Source: Acidimicrobiia bacterium (GTDB taxonomy: Bacteria; Actinomycetota; Acidimicrobiia; Spongiisociales; UBA11373). From it: 36,449 nucleotides of DNA. The stretch lies in contig JACRIT010000020.1 of assembly GCA_016215655.1 (NCBI GenBank), positions 1 to 36,449 of the forward strand, written 5' to 3'. Made by a program: the position numbers and the translations under genes. Shown here piece after piece: positions 16,766 to 24,459 of this stretch. Each line of letters starts with the position of its first letter. Positions within the stretch are counted from its first letter, which is position 1. The notes under the pieces are model-generated. The model worked only from the letters and a program-made list of their open reading frames with translations, made no database searches and was not told the origin of the DNA.

Positions 16766-16897
16766 GTCTTCAGTCTTCAGCCCGAGCGCCTTTGGGAGGA
16801 GTGTTGCTCGGGAGGCGACCTCTCCGGTCCCAGAGGTTGGGCCGGGGACCGGGGAGCCTGACTTCTCCTGGTGGCTGGCGACTGGGGACTGGCGACT
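16766..16897. repeat. Heptad array F (two blocks) between receiver and NfeD genes
   Basis: Left block: GTCTTCA, GTCTTCA, GCCCGAG (16766-16786). Right block: GGTGGCT, GGCGACT, GGGGACT, GGCGACT (16870-16897). AGTC on the left is complementary to GACT on the right. The 80 nt between them show no coding or RNA feature that I recognise. Confidence 0.65.
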
Positions 16898-16904
16898 TCC
16901 TCTC

Positions 16905-16910
16905 TACCAT
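16905..16910 (+). promoter_or_regulatory. -10 box of the NfeD-like gene
   Basis: TACCAT ends 9 nt before ATG 16920, directly after heptad array F. Confidence 0.45.
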
Positions 16911-16919
16911 TCCCATCCC

Positions 16920-18146
16920 ATGCGCCGCCTCCTGCTCCTGTTCGTCGTGCTCGGGCTTGCTCCCATGGCGACGGCTGTGGCCCAGACCGACGGATCACTC
17001 GTCGACGTGGTCGTCGTGGAGGGGCCGATGGACCATCGCACGATCGAGTTCGTAAGGCATGCGATCACCGGCACCGATGCCGATCTGGTGGTGCTGCAGG
17101 TGAATGTCGACGCGATCCTCGATGGCGATCTCGAGGGGTTGCGCGATCTGATCGCCGATCCACCCGTTCCGGTGGCGGTGTGGGTGGGCCCGGCCCCAGC
17201 CACCGCCCGGGGCGGAGCCGTGCTCCTGGTGGCGGCGTCGGCACTGCGCGGCGCGGCCCCCGGTGCGACCATCGGCATGGCCTCTCCGACGTTCGCGGGT
17301 GACGATGGCTCCGTCGTCAGCGGCCCGTTGGCCGACGACCTCGTCGAGGTCACCGCTCCGATTCCCGATGTGGTCGATCTCATCGAACCGTCGATCGGGC
17401 AATTCGTCGTCGGTTTGCATGGTCGCACGGTGACGGTGGCGGGAGCCGAGGTCACGCTCGACACCGCCCGCACCGAGGTCGTGGATGGGGTGGAGCGCCT
17501 GGTGCCCACGGCTCGAGTGCGGTTCGTATCCGCAGGGATCATCGATCGCGTGCTGCACGTGGCCGTGCGCCCCGAGGCGGCATTCTTCTTCCTTCTTGCC
17601 GGTCTCACCCTCGCCGCTTTCGAGTTCTATGCCGCCGGTCCCGGATTGGCCGCACTGGTGGCGGCCGGATGCCTGCTCCTCTCCGGGTATGGAATGGCGG
17701 TGATGCCGATGTGGTGGCCGGGATTCGCCGCGGTCCTCGGCGGCGTCGCGGCCTATGTGATCGACTTCCAGAGCAACGATCTCGGCTGGCGTTCGCTGGT
17801 GGGAACCGCCCTGCTGGTATTCGGCGGGCTTCGCTTCACCGACGGCGCCCCGCAGTTGGTGCCAGTGTGGTGGGTGGTGGTGCTCGTCGTCGTCGGCACC
17901 GGTCTGTTCTTCGGGTTCGCCCTCACCACGGTGGCGCGCGCCCGGTTCTCCACCCAGACCATCGGCCGCGACCATCTCATCGGCAAGCACGGGCGCGCCG
18001 TGGGTGCCATCGCCCCCGACGGCGAGGTGGAGGTCGGTGGCACCCGATGGCGAGCCCGGGCGACGCGCCGATCCGGGATCGGACCCGGCGACGACGTGGT
18101 GGTGGTGCGCATCGATGGGGTGGTGTTGGAGGTGGATCGGGCGTGA
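16920..18146 (+). CDS. NfeD-like membrane protein with ClpP-like N-terminal domain
   Basis: 408 aa. A signal peptide (1-21) is followed by an extracytoplasmic ClpP/crotonase-like region (about 28-200: VDVVVVEGPMD..., LVVLQVNVDA, PPVPVAVWVGP, APGATIGMASP), four or five membrane segments (about 220-335), and a C-terminal OB-fold NfeD domain (LIGKHGRAVGAIAPDGEVEVGGTRWRARA). Long NfeD proteins usually have a catalytic Ser in a GARAASAG-type block; here the equivalent reads ATARGGAVLL with no Ser, so peptidase activity is doubtful. Members act in membrane quality control with SPFH proteins; no SPFH gene is present nearby. Confidence 0.85.
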   Translation: MRRLLLLFVVLGLAPMATAVAQTDGSLVDVVVVEGPMDHRTIEFVRHAITGTDADLVVLQVNVDAILDGDLEGLRDLIADPPVPVAVWVGPAPATARGGAVLLVAASALRGAAPGATIGMASPTFAGDDGSVVSGPLADDLVEVTAPIPDVVDLIEPSIGQFVVGLHGRTVTVAGAEVTLDTARTEVVDGVERLVPTARVRFVSAGIIDRVLHVAVRPEAAFFFLLAGLTLAAFEFYAAGPGLAALVAAGCLLLSGYGMAVMPMWWPGFAAVLGGVAAYVIDFQSNDLGWRSLVGTALLVFGGLRFTDGAPQLVPVWWVVVLVVVGTGLFFGFALTTVARARFSTQTIGRDHLIGKHGRAVGAIAPDGEVEVGGTRWRARATRRSGIGPGDDVVVVRIDGVVLEVDRA

Positions 18147-18236
18147 GTCATCAGTCATCAGTCATCGGCCGGACGCGTCGAACTGCCCTTGGCGCGTTCT
18201 GGCTGAAGACTGAAGACTTACGACTGAAAACTCTCC
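18146..18236. repeat. Heptad array G between NfeD and WhiB genes
   Basis: Thirteen units in one phase from the last base of the NfeD stop codon. It starts AGTCATC three times, passes through divergent units, and ends GCTGAAG, ACTGAAG, ACTTACG, ACTGAAA, ACTCTCC. Left AGTC units complement right GACT units. The array could terminate NfeD transcription; it ends about 35 nt before the whiB -10 box. Confidence 0.85.
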
Positions 18237-18270
18237 CATAATTTCCCTGGCGCGTCACCTGGTCCACTGG

Positions 18271-18276
18271 TACCGT
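18271..18276 (+). promoter_or_regulatory. -10 box of the whiB-family gene
   Basis: TACCGT, followed by a leader of about 25 nt with the Shine-Dalgarno AAGGGAG (18295-18301) 7 nt before GTG 18309. CATAAT at 18237-18242 is an alternative -10. Confidence 0.4.
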
Positions 18277-18308
18277 CCCGCGCCGCTGGCGCCCAAGGGA
18301 GATGACAC

Positions 18309-18581
18309 GTGCTGGACAGCTCCGCGAATGTCGACCGGTCCTGGCAACTGAAGGGCCTGTGCCGGGGCAATCACTCGTACCTCTTCTTTCCGCCGAGCAC
18401 GACCGAGCGCAAGGAAGACCGCGACCGCCGCGAACAGAAGGCCAAGGCCATTTGCGGCGTCTGCGGGGTGAAGGACGAGTGCCTCGAGTTCGCCCTCGAG
18501 ATCCGCGAACCCTATGGCATCTGGGGCGGTCTCACCGAGACGGAGCGCCGCCAGGTGGCGTCGCGTCGCGCCGCCGTATAA
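18309..18581 (+). CDS. WhiB-family iron-sulfur transcription factor
   Basis: 90 aa, GTG start with AAGGGAG. Four Cys for a [4Fe-4S] cluster sit at GLCRG, the CGVC pair and DEC, in the C-xn-C-x2-C-x5-C order of the family, followed by the GIWGG turn and an Arg-rich DNA-binding tail (ERRQVASRR). FFPP after the first Cys is typical. Wbl proteins work with the principal sigma factor to control division, secondary metabolism or redox responses; the subclass cannot be assigned. Its last 50 nt overlap the 3' end of selB on the other strand. Confidence 0.95.
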   Translation: MLDSSANVDRSWQLKGLCRGNHSYLFFPPSTTERKEDRDRREQKAKAICGVCGVKDECLEFALEIREPYGIWGGLTETERRQVASRRAAV

Positions 18582-20346
18582 CCCGCCCATCGCCTTCCCG
18601 GCGGGTGGCGCCGGCGCGATCCATCCACTCCAGGAGCGGTACGGCGTGTTTGCGGGTGATTCCGAGCGCATCGCGAAACTCCGCCACGGTGAAGCCGTCG
18701 GCCAGTGAACCCGCCGCCGTGACGATGGCGTCGAGGGTCTCCGGCAGATAGACGAGATCGTCGCCCACCGCCACCAGCGCCCCCTCGCGGATCAGGGCAT
18801 GGAGCACCTCGTCGTTCAGGCCGAGATCCCCGCGGCGCGGGGCGGCGAATCCGGCAGCCGCCAGCGCGCCGCGCGCCGTGACCCACGCCGAAGCGGCGAC
18901 CCCGCCGAGACGCGGCGAGAACTGAGCCGATCGCACGGCGGGCCCCTCCAGGACGAGCCGAGACGAGGCGGCGATCACCGCCTCGGCGAGGGCGGCGGAG
19001 ATTCCGAGGGCGCTGGCCAACGCCGGGAGCGGCATGCCCGGTCGGAGCGGGTTGGCAGCGTGGTGGGCCTCCACCGCGGTGGCGGCCATCTCGTCGAGAT
19101 GCGCCGCGGCCTGGGCCGAAACGATCGTGTCGCCTTCGGCAATGGATCCTGCGGCATCGCCTCCTCCGCTGTCGGCGGCGAGTTCGGAACGCGACGCCAC
19201 GCCCCGAACGTCGAGGAGCGCTGCGGCGCGGGCATCGGGATCGGCCGCGTGGCGCAGCCGATCCAGTGAGCCGATCACCTCCTTGCGCCGGGGTGACGGG
19301 TGCGGGTCCAACACCGCACCTCCGGCGACGACGGAGCGGCGGCCCACCTCGCGCAGGATGACGTGGTCGCCCGTGGCCGCCACCACCGGGGAGTCGAGGG
19401 TGACGAGAACGGCTCCCCGGCCGCGGAGATCCCCGCCCTCGAGGAGTGAGATGCGAGCGGGATGGGCTCCACTGCCGACGTGGGCGTGGAACGAGCCCCG
19501 TTCGGACACGGGTTCGTCGAGGGAGCGCACCCTGCGCAGGTCGGCGAGCAGGCGGGTCGTGGTACGCCACTGCCCGGGAAGCCCGAGCATGGCGCCCCGT
19601 TCCAGGTCGCCGCGATCGATGCCGCCGAGGTTCGCCGCGGCGCGGTTTCCCGGGCCGATTCGCTCCACGGTGTGTTCGTGGGTCTGCAATCCGCGCACGC
19701 GAACCTCGGCTCCTGCAGGGAAGGCCACCAGGGTGTCACCGACGGCTATCGAACCTCCGATCAGGGTTCCGGTGACGACGGTGCCCGCACCCCCGATGGT
19801 GAAGGAGCGATCGATCCACAACCGGGGACGCCCCCGATCCACGGGGGTACGGAGGAGCCCGGCGAGGGCGTCCCGCAGTCGATCCATGCCGATGCCGGCC
19901 GGTGCGGACACCGCCACGATCTCCGATCCGGCGAGGGTGGTCCCCTCGAGCCGGTCGGCGACCTCGAGGGCGGCGAGTTCGGCGTCATCGGGACTCACCA
20001 GATCGACCCGGGTGAGAGCGACCACCGCGCGGGTCACGCCGATGAGGTCGAGTACGGCGAGATGCTCCTCCGATTGCGGCATCCAGCCTTCGTCGGCGGC
20101 GACCACGAAGAGCGCGGCATCGACACCATCCACCCCGGCGAGCATGTTTTTGATGAACCGCTCGTGGCCGGGCACGTCCACGAAGCCGACCTCGCCTCCG
20201 CCGAGATCGGTCCAGGCGAAGCCGAGGTCGATGGTGAGTCCGCGGCGCTGCTCCTCCGCCCAGCGATCCGGGTCGCGTCCGGTGAGGGCGCGCACCAGGG
20301 TGGACTTCCCGTGATCGACGTGACCGGCGGTTGCGATCACCGGCAT
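18532..20346 (-). CDS. selB: Selenocysteine-specific elongation factor
   Basis: 604 aa. Delivers Sec-tRNA to UGA codons marked by a SECIS hairpin. The EF-Tu-like GTPase shows G1 GHVDHGKST, the SelB switch EEQRRGLTIDLGFAW, G3 DVPGHERFI and G4 TRVD. Domains 2-3 follow, and the C-terminal third fits the winged-helix repeats that bind mRNA (for example HALIREGALVAVGDDLVYLP). ATG 20346 overlaps the selA stop by 10 nt. The 3' end overlaps whiB on the opposite strand. selC and selD are not in the window. Confidence 0.94.
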   Translation of the reverse strand: MPVIATAGHVDHGKSTLVRALTGRDPDRWAEEQRRGLTIDLGFAWTDLGGGEVGFVDVPGHERFIKNMLAGVDGVDAALFVVAADEGWMPQSEEHLAVLDLIGVTRAVVALTRVDLVSPDDAELAALEVADRLEGTTLAGSEIVAVSAPAGIGMDRLRDALAGLLRTPVDRGRPRLWIDRSFTIGGAGTVVTGTLIGGSIAVGDTLVAFPAGAEVRVRGLQTHEHTVERIGPGNRAAANLGGIDRGDLERGAMLGLPGQWRTTTRLLADLRRVRSLDEPVSERGSFHAHVGSGAHPARISLLEGGDLRGRGAVLVTLDSPVVAATGDHVILREVGRRSVVAGGAVLDPHPSPRRKEVIGSLDRLRHAADPDARAAALLDVRGVASRSELAADSGGGDAAGSIAEGDTIVSAQAAAHLDEMAATAVEAHHAANPLRPGMPLPALASALGISAALAEAVIAASSRLVLEGPAVRSAQFSPRLGGVAASAWVTARGALAAAGFAAPRRGDLGLNDEVLHALIREGALVAVGDDLVYLPETLDAIVTAAGSLADGFTVAEFRDALGITRKHAVPLLEWMDRAGATRREGDGRVIRRRDATPPGGAPSR

Positions 20347-21656
20347 GCTGCGGTGAGCGCTCCTGCCACGAAGGCATCGTCGCCGGGATCCACGGCACGC
20401 AGGTCGACGACGACGCGGTCCCGGTCCAACCGGGCGACGATGGGCGGCTCGGCGGCGAGGAGCCGGCTGCGGATCTCGTCGCCGCCGGCGATGGCGACCA
20501 CCGGTCCCGGGATGCCGCGGCCGGGAACCGACCCCGCTCCGGGGAGCGAGCGATCCTCGACGACGGTGCCGACGCCGGCGGCCTCGACGAGGCGATGGCA
20601 ACGCCGTGCCAGGGTCTCCGCCGGAATCGCCGCCATCGCCCAGAACGGGATCTCACCGCCGCGGCCCTCGGCATAGAGGTGCAGCGTCGCGGACAGAGCC
20701 GCCAGGGGGACTCCACCGACGCGCACCGCCCGCGCCAGCGGGTGGGCGGCGAGGCGCTCCACGATGGCGGCTCGTCCCACGATGATCCCCGCCTGCGGAC
20801 CGCCGAGCAGCTTGTCGCCGGAGAAGAGCACGAGATCGGCGCCGGCATCGACGAGCTGACGCGCCCCCGGCTCGCCGGCGAGCCAGGCGGGTGGCGAGCC
20901 CGCCGTCCATGGCGCCCGCTCGTCCAGGAGACCACTTCCGATGTCGGCGACGAAGGGGACTGCGGCGTCGGCGGCGAGGCCGGCGAGGTCGCGGTACGAG
21001 ACCTCCTCGGTGAAGCCTTCGACCCGGTAGTTCGAGGGATGCACCTTGAGGATCGCCCCCGTGCCGGGTCCGAGTGCCTTGCGGTAGTCGGCGAGGCGGG
21101 TGCGATTCGTGGTGCCGATCTCGATGCTGCGTGCTCCGCCGGCGGCGACGATCTCGGGGAGTCGGAAGGATCCGCCGATCTCGATCATCTCCCCCCTGGA
21201 GACGATGACCTCGCGCCCACCGGCGAGGGCGGCGATGGCGAGCAGCAAGGCTCCGGCGTTGTTGCCGACGATGAGCGCCGCCTCGGCGCCGCACAGCGCC
21301 GCCGCCAGCGTGGTGGCGTAGCGTCCGCGCCCTCCCCGGGCACCGGTGTCGAGATCCATTTCGAGGGGCGAGTAGCTGCGAGCAGCCGCGGCAGCGGCGG
21401 CGACCGCCTCGGGATGCAGCGGCGCCCGCCCCAGGTTGGTGTGGAGGAGCACCCCGGTGGCGTTGATCACCCGGCTGCGGTGACGTCGGGCCAGCGCCGC
21501 GGCGGCACGGCGGGCGCGCTCGGTGACGTCGCCGCGTCCATCCACCCGCCATTCGGCGATGGTGCGCCGGGCGACCTCGACGAGCAGGACCCGAGGGAGA
21601 GCACCATCGTCGATGGATGCGGCCAGCGCGTCGACCGAGGGGGGATGCGAGGCCAT
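20337..21656 (-). CDS. selA: L-seryl-tRNA(Sec) selenium transferase
   Basis: 439 aa, PLP enzyme turning Ser-tRNA(Sec) into Sec-tRNA(Sec). Family blocks are RVINATGVLLHTNLGRAPL, YSPLEMDLDTGARGGRGRY, NNAGALLLAIAAL, SRGEMIEIGGSFRLPEI, and the PLP-binding Lys in LFSGDKLLGGPQAGI. ATG 21656 was chosen because a -10 box (TAGGCT) ends 6 nt upstream; GTG 21662 would add two residues. The selA-selB order with overlap is an operon. The promoter overlaps that of the divergent NUDIX gene. Confidence 0.95.
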   Translation of the reverse strand: MASHPPSVDALAASIDDGALPRVLLVEVARRTIAEWRVDGRGDVTERARRAAAALARRHRSRVINATGVLLHTNLGRAPLHPEAVAAAAAAARSYSPLEMDLDTGARGGRGRYATTLAAALCGAEAALIVGNNAGALLLAIAALAGGREVIVSRGEMIEIGGSFRLPEIVAAGGARSIEIGTTNRTRLADYRKALGPGTGAILKVHPSNYRVEGFTEEVSYRDLAGLAADAAVPFVADIGSGLLDERAPWTAGSPPAWLAGEPGARQLVDAGADLVLFSGDKLLGGPQAGIIVGRAAIVERLAAHPLARAVRVGGVPLAALSATLHLYAEGRGGEIPFWAMAAIPAETLARRCHRLVEAAGVGTVVEDRSLPGAGSVPGRGIPGPVVAIAGGDEIRSRLLAAEPPIVARLDRDRVVVDLRAVDPGDDAFVAGALTAACR

Positions 21657-21662
21657 GGGCAC

Positions 21663-21668
21663 AGCCTA
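21663..21668 (-). promoter_or_regulatory. -10 box of selA-selB, leaderless type
   Basis: TAGGCT on the minus strand, 6 nt before ATG 21656. It is only 10 bp from the -10 box of the divergent NUDIX gene, so the two promoters must compete or be co-controlled. Confidence 0.5.
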
Positions 21669-21678
21669 CCGCCGACCC

Positions 21679-21684
21679 TATATT
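21679..21684 (+). promoter_or_regulatory. -10 box of the NUDIX-MBL-M23 operon, leaderless type
   Basis: TATATT, a near-consensus box, ends 7 nt before GTG 21692. Confidence 0.55.
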
Positions 21685-21691
21685 CGACTCC

Positions 21692-22414
21692 GTGGAACCA
21701 ACACGGTCCGTGGAGGTGGTTCCCCGCCCCGCCGCCACGGTCCTCGCCTTGCGGCGCTCCGGTGATCCATTCGAAGTCCTCATGGTGCGGCGAGCGCGCG
21801 AGGCGAGCTTCATGGGGGGCGCCAGGGTGTTTCCGGGTGGGGCCGTCGATGCGATCGACTCGGGACCGCAGGCCGCTGCCGCGGTGCGGTGGTCGGGTGA
21901 TCCGGCCGAGTTCCCCTGGCGGGCCGCAGCGCTGCGGGAACTGGCCGAGGAGGTGGGCATCATCGTCGGCGGTGGGATCGTCGATGTCACGGGGCTGTCA
22001 GGTGCCGATCTGTATGCCGAGATGCCGGAGGGCGGCCTCGACGCCGACCGCCTCCATTACTGGAGCAACTGGGTGACGCCCCGTGGCCTGCCCAAGCGGT
22101 TCGACACGCGGTTCTACGTCGTCGAAGTCGGCACCGATGTCGCGGCGCGGTCAGACCGGATGGAGGTGTACGACCCGACGTGGGTCACCCCGCGGACGGC
22201 CCTTGCCGCCGCCGATGCCGGCGCCTGGATCGTGGAACCACCCACCCGCGCCCATCTCGAGCTGCTGGCCCAGGCGGGAAGGCTCGAGGAGGCGCTTCGA
22301 GCAGCGGCGCTGGCGGTCCCGGTGCGGATCGAACCGCGCCTCGTGATCGATGACACCGGGTCGTGGTCGGTGGTCATGCCGGGCGATCCGGGATTCGATG
22401 AGGCGGGTCCGTGA
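21692..22414 (+). CDS. NUDIX hydrolase with inserted Nudix box (NUDT19-like)
   Basis: 240 aa. The Nudix helix REUXEEXGU is present as RELAEEVGI, and the preceding Gly block is FPGGAVDAID; about 30 extra residues separate the two, as in the NUDT19/acyl-CoA diphosphatase-like group. The N terminus PAATVLALRRSGDPFEVLMVRRAREASFMGGARVFPGG is characteristic. Substrate unknown, possibly CoA derivatives. GTG 21692 is supported by the -10 box 7 nt upstream. The stop overlaps the next start as GTGA. Confidence 0.88.
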   Translation: MEPTRSVEVVPRPAATVLALRRSGDPFEVLMVRRAREASFMGGARVFPGGAVDAIDSGPQAAAAVRWSGDPAEFPWRAAALRELAEEVGIIVGGGIVDVTGLSGADLYAEMPEGGLDADRLHYWSNWVTPRGLPKRFDTRFYVVEVGTDVAARSDRMEVYDPTWVTPRTALAAADAGAWIVEPPTRAHLELLAQAGRLEEALRAAALAVPVRIEPRLVIDDTGSWSVVMPGDPGFDEAGP

Positions 22415-23184
22415 ACGTCGCCCTGGTGCTCGCCCCGAATCCGGGACTCATGACCGGCCCCGGCACCAACACCTGGATCCTGTCATCGGACGACGAGGCC
22501 ATCGTGGTCGATCCGGGACCCGAGATCCCCGAGCATCTCGCCGCCATCGAGTCGGCGCTTGGCGGGCTCGGCGTGGTCGCCGTGGTGGTGACGCACTCCC
22601 ATCCCGATCACGCCCCGCTGGCAAGCCCCCTCGCCAGACGCCTTGGCGTCCCGGCGGTCGGCCCGGCGCCCGGTCCCGGCTTCAGACCCGACCGGCTGAT
22701 TGCCGATGGGGAGAGTGTCGGGTTCGGAGGCAGCCGACTCGTGGCGCTGGCCACACCGGGACACACCCCGGATTCGACGTGTTACCGCGTCGATGACGCA
22801 TTGTTCACGGGTGACCACATCATGGGGGGCTCGACGGTGATGGTGGAGGACATGGGCGACTACGTACGATCGCTTCGGGCGGTGCAGGGGATCGGTCTCC
22901 GGGTGATCTATCCCGGTCACGGCCCGATCATCACCGAGCCCGATCGCGTCGTCGGGGACTACCTCAGTCACCGTCTGGAACGCGAGCGCCAGATCCTCGC
23001 CGCAGTGCGCTCCGGCGCCGCCACCGTGGGGGCGGTGGTGCAGCAGGTGTATGCCGACGTCGACCCCGCGTTGCATCTTCCGGCGGCGGTGTCGGTCGAC
23101 GCCCACCTTCGCAAGCTCGCCGACGACGGGCTCGTCCGATACCGCGGCGGAGGGTGGATGGGCGGCGTCGAGGCGCTCCCGTGA
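22411..23184 (+). CDS. MBL-fold metallo-hydrolase (LACTB2-like)
   Basis: 257 aa. Metal-binding THSHPDHA, then TPGHTPDS, FTGDHIMGG and YPGHGP give the binuclear zinc site. A C-terminal winged-helix-like segment (about 185-250) follows, as in LACTB2-type enzymes that include RNases and thioester hydrolases. GTG 22411 overlaps the NUDIX stop, and the TGA stop overlaps the GTG of the next gene. A NUDIX-MBL pair is common in actinobacteria; the substrate is not known. Confidence 0.9.
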   Translation: MNVALVLAPNPGLMTGPGTNTWILSSDDEAIVVDPGPEIPEHLAAIESALGGLGVVAVVVTHSHPDHAPLASPLARRLGVPAVGPAPGPGFRPDRLIADGESVGFGGSRLVALATPGHTPDSTCYRVDDALFTGDHIMGGSTVMVEDMGDYVRSLRAVQGIGLRVIYPGHGPIITEPDRVVGDYLSHRLERERQILAAVRSGAATVGAVVQQVYADVDPALHLPAAVSVDAHLRKLADDGLVRYRGGGWMGGVEALP

Positions 23185-24377
23185 AGGTGCTCGCCGTGTC
23201 CCTGGTGGTGGTCGTGATGGCGGCGGCGCCCGCACTCGCCGACGTCACCCGTGACGATCTGGAGACGGCCAGGGATCGTTTGCGTGCCGTCACCGAGCGG
23301 CTTGCCGACGAGGTCGCCGCATATGAGGCCGCAGTCTCCGAGGAGTCGGTGCTCGGCGACCGGCTCGACCGGCTCCGGGTGCAGCTCACCGCTCGGGAAC
23401 GGGAACTGGTCCTGGCCCGCGCCGCAGCGCGCGACCGCGCCGCCGAGATGTACATGTCGGCGGGGGGATCGATGCCGCCGACAGATGGCGAGGGTATGGA
23501 GCGCCTTCCCACCCGATACGTGTACCTGGAGTCGGTGTCGCAGACCGATCGCGAGGTGGTGAATCGTCTCGAGGCAGCACGCCGCGACTACGAGCAGCAG
23601 GAGGCCCTCGTCCTGCAATCCGTGGAGGATCAGGCCGCGTTGCGCCGCGACATGGAGGAGCTCGTCACCTATATCTACGGCGAGCTCGATGCCGCCAACA
23701 CCGAGTACGAGGAGTTGCAGGCGGCTTGGGAGGCACAGGAGGCAGAGCGTCTGCGGCTCGAGCAGGAGGCCCGGGAGCTGCAGGAGTTCCTGGCCACCTC
23801 GACGACGACGACGACCCGTCCCGTGACCACCACGACGCGGGCGCCGGTGACGACGACAGGTGCCACCATCCCCACGACCACGGCCGGGCTCGTCACGACG
23901 CTTCCAGAGACGACGACGACCATCACCGCCCCTCCCACCACCATTGCGGCTCCCACCACCACGCTCCCGCCGGTTCCGGCGGGGACGCGAGTGTGCCCGG
24001 TCGATGGGGCCACCTCCTTCAACGACACCTGGGGAGCGCCCCGCCCGGGCGGGCGCAGCCACGCCGGGGTGGACATGCTCGCCGCCGAGGGCACGCGACT
24101 GGTGGCGATCGAGTCCGGCGTGATCTGGAGCCCGGGATGGCACTCCGCTGGCGGCCTTGGCCTGTACGTTCGGGGGGACTCCGGCGACGTCTGGTACTAC
24201 GCGCACCTCAGCGCCTATGTCACGGGTCTCGTCGGGGGTCTGCGCGTCCAGGCCGGGCAGTTGGTCGGATACGTGGGCCACACCGGCAACGCCAGCACAC
24301 CGCACCTGCATCTCGGTTGGCAGCCGGGTGGTGGCTCGTATCAGAACGCCTTCCCCATCGTCGATGCCTTGTGTTGA
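23181..24377 (+). CDS. Secreted coiled-coil M23 peptidase, paralogue 1
   Basis: 398 aa, GTG overlapping the MBL stop. Signal peptide (1-20, ending ALA), then a long coiled coil (about 22-200) rich in Glu, Arg and Gln. A Thr/Pro linker of about 60 residues follows, and then the M23 domain with metal ligands in HAGVDM and HLHLG and conserved WYYAHLS and GYVGHTGN. The architecture is that of EnvC/NlpD or RipB-like cell-wall hydrolases and activators. The zinc ligands look complete, so it may be an active endopeptidase. The neighbour at 24460 is a paralogue without the Thr linker. Confidence 0.92.
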   Translation: MKVLAVSLVVVVMAAAPALADVTRDDLETARDRLRAVTERLADEVAAYEAAVSEESVLGDRLDRLRVQLTARERELVLARAAARDRAAEMYMSAGGSMPPTDGEGMERLPTRYVYLESVSQTDREVVNRLEAARRDYEQQEALVLQSVEDQAALRRDMEELVTYIYGELDAANTEYEELQAAWEAQEAERLRLEQEARELQEFLATSTTTTTRPVTTTTRAPVTTTGATIPTTTAGLVTTLPETTTTITAPPTTIAAPTTTLPPVPAGTRVCPVDGATSFNDTWGAPRPGGRSHAGVDMLAAEGTRLVAIESGVIWSPGWHSAGGLGLYVRGDSGDVWYYAHLSAYVTGLVGGLRVQAGQLVGYVGHTGNASTPHLHLGWQPGGGSYQNAFPIVDALC

Positions 24378-24378
24378 T

Positions 24379-24391
24379 GGGGCGAAGCCCC
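24379..24391 (+). terminator. Compact hairpin after the first M23 gene
   Basis: GGGGC-GAA-GCCCC, beginning 1 nt after the TGA stop. Confidence 0.5.
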
Positions 24392-24400
24392 TGCGGATCG

Positions 24401-24415
24401 GGAATCCATGATTCC
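24401..24415 (+). terminator. Second small inverted repeat after the first M23 gene
   Basis: GGAATC-CAT-GATTCC. Together with the previous hairpin it separates the two M23 genes; it may instead be an operator for the downstream promoter at 24426. Confidence 0.35.
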
Positions 24416-24425
24416 GTGGATCGGG

Positions 24426-24431
24426 TAGCCT
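24426..24431 (+). promoter_or_regulatory. -10 box of the second M23 gene
   Basis: TAGCCT, followed by a leader of about 20 nt with GGAG (24450-24453) 6 nt before ATG 24460. Confidence 0.4.
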
Positions 24432-24459
24432 CCCATCCTCTGACGAGTTGGAGTCGGGT

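Noticed and set aside
16766-16897. Possible small RNA gene between the receiver and NfeD genes
   Set aside because: The only structure seen is the heptad blocks; no independent promoter and terminator pair was found.
18141-18308. tRNA-Sec (selC) near selA-selB
   Set aside because: No 90+ nt cloverleaf with a TCA anticodon and long variable arm could be found in this or the other intergenic regions.
19034-20676. Plus-strand frames opposite selB and selA
   Set aside because: Ser/Arg/Pro-rich composition typical of antisense frames in GC-rich genes; no motifs.
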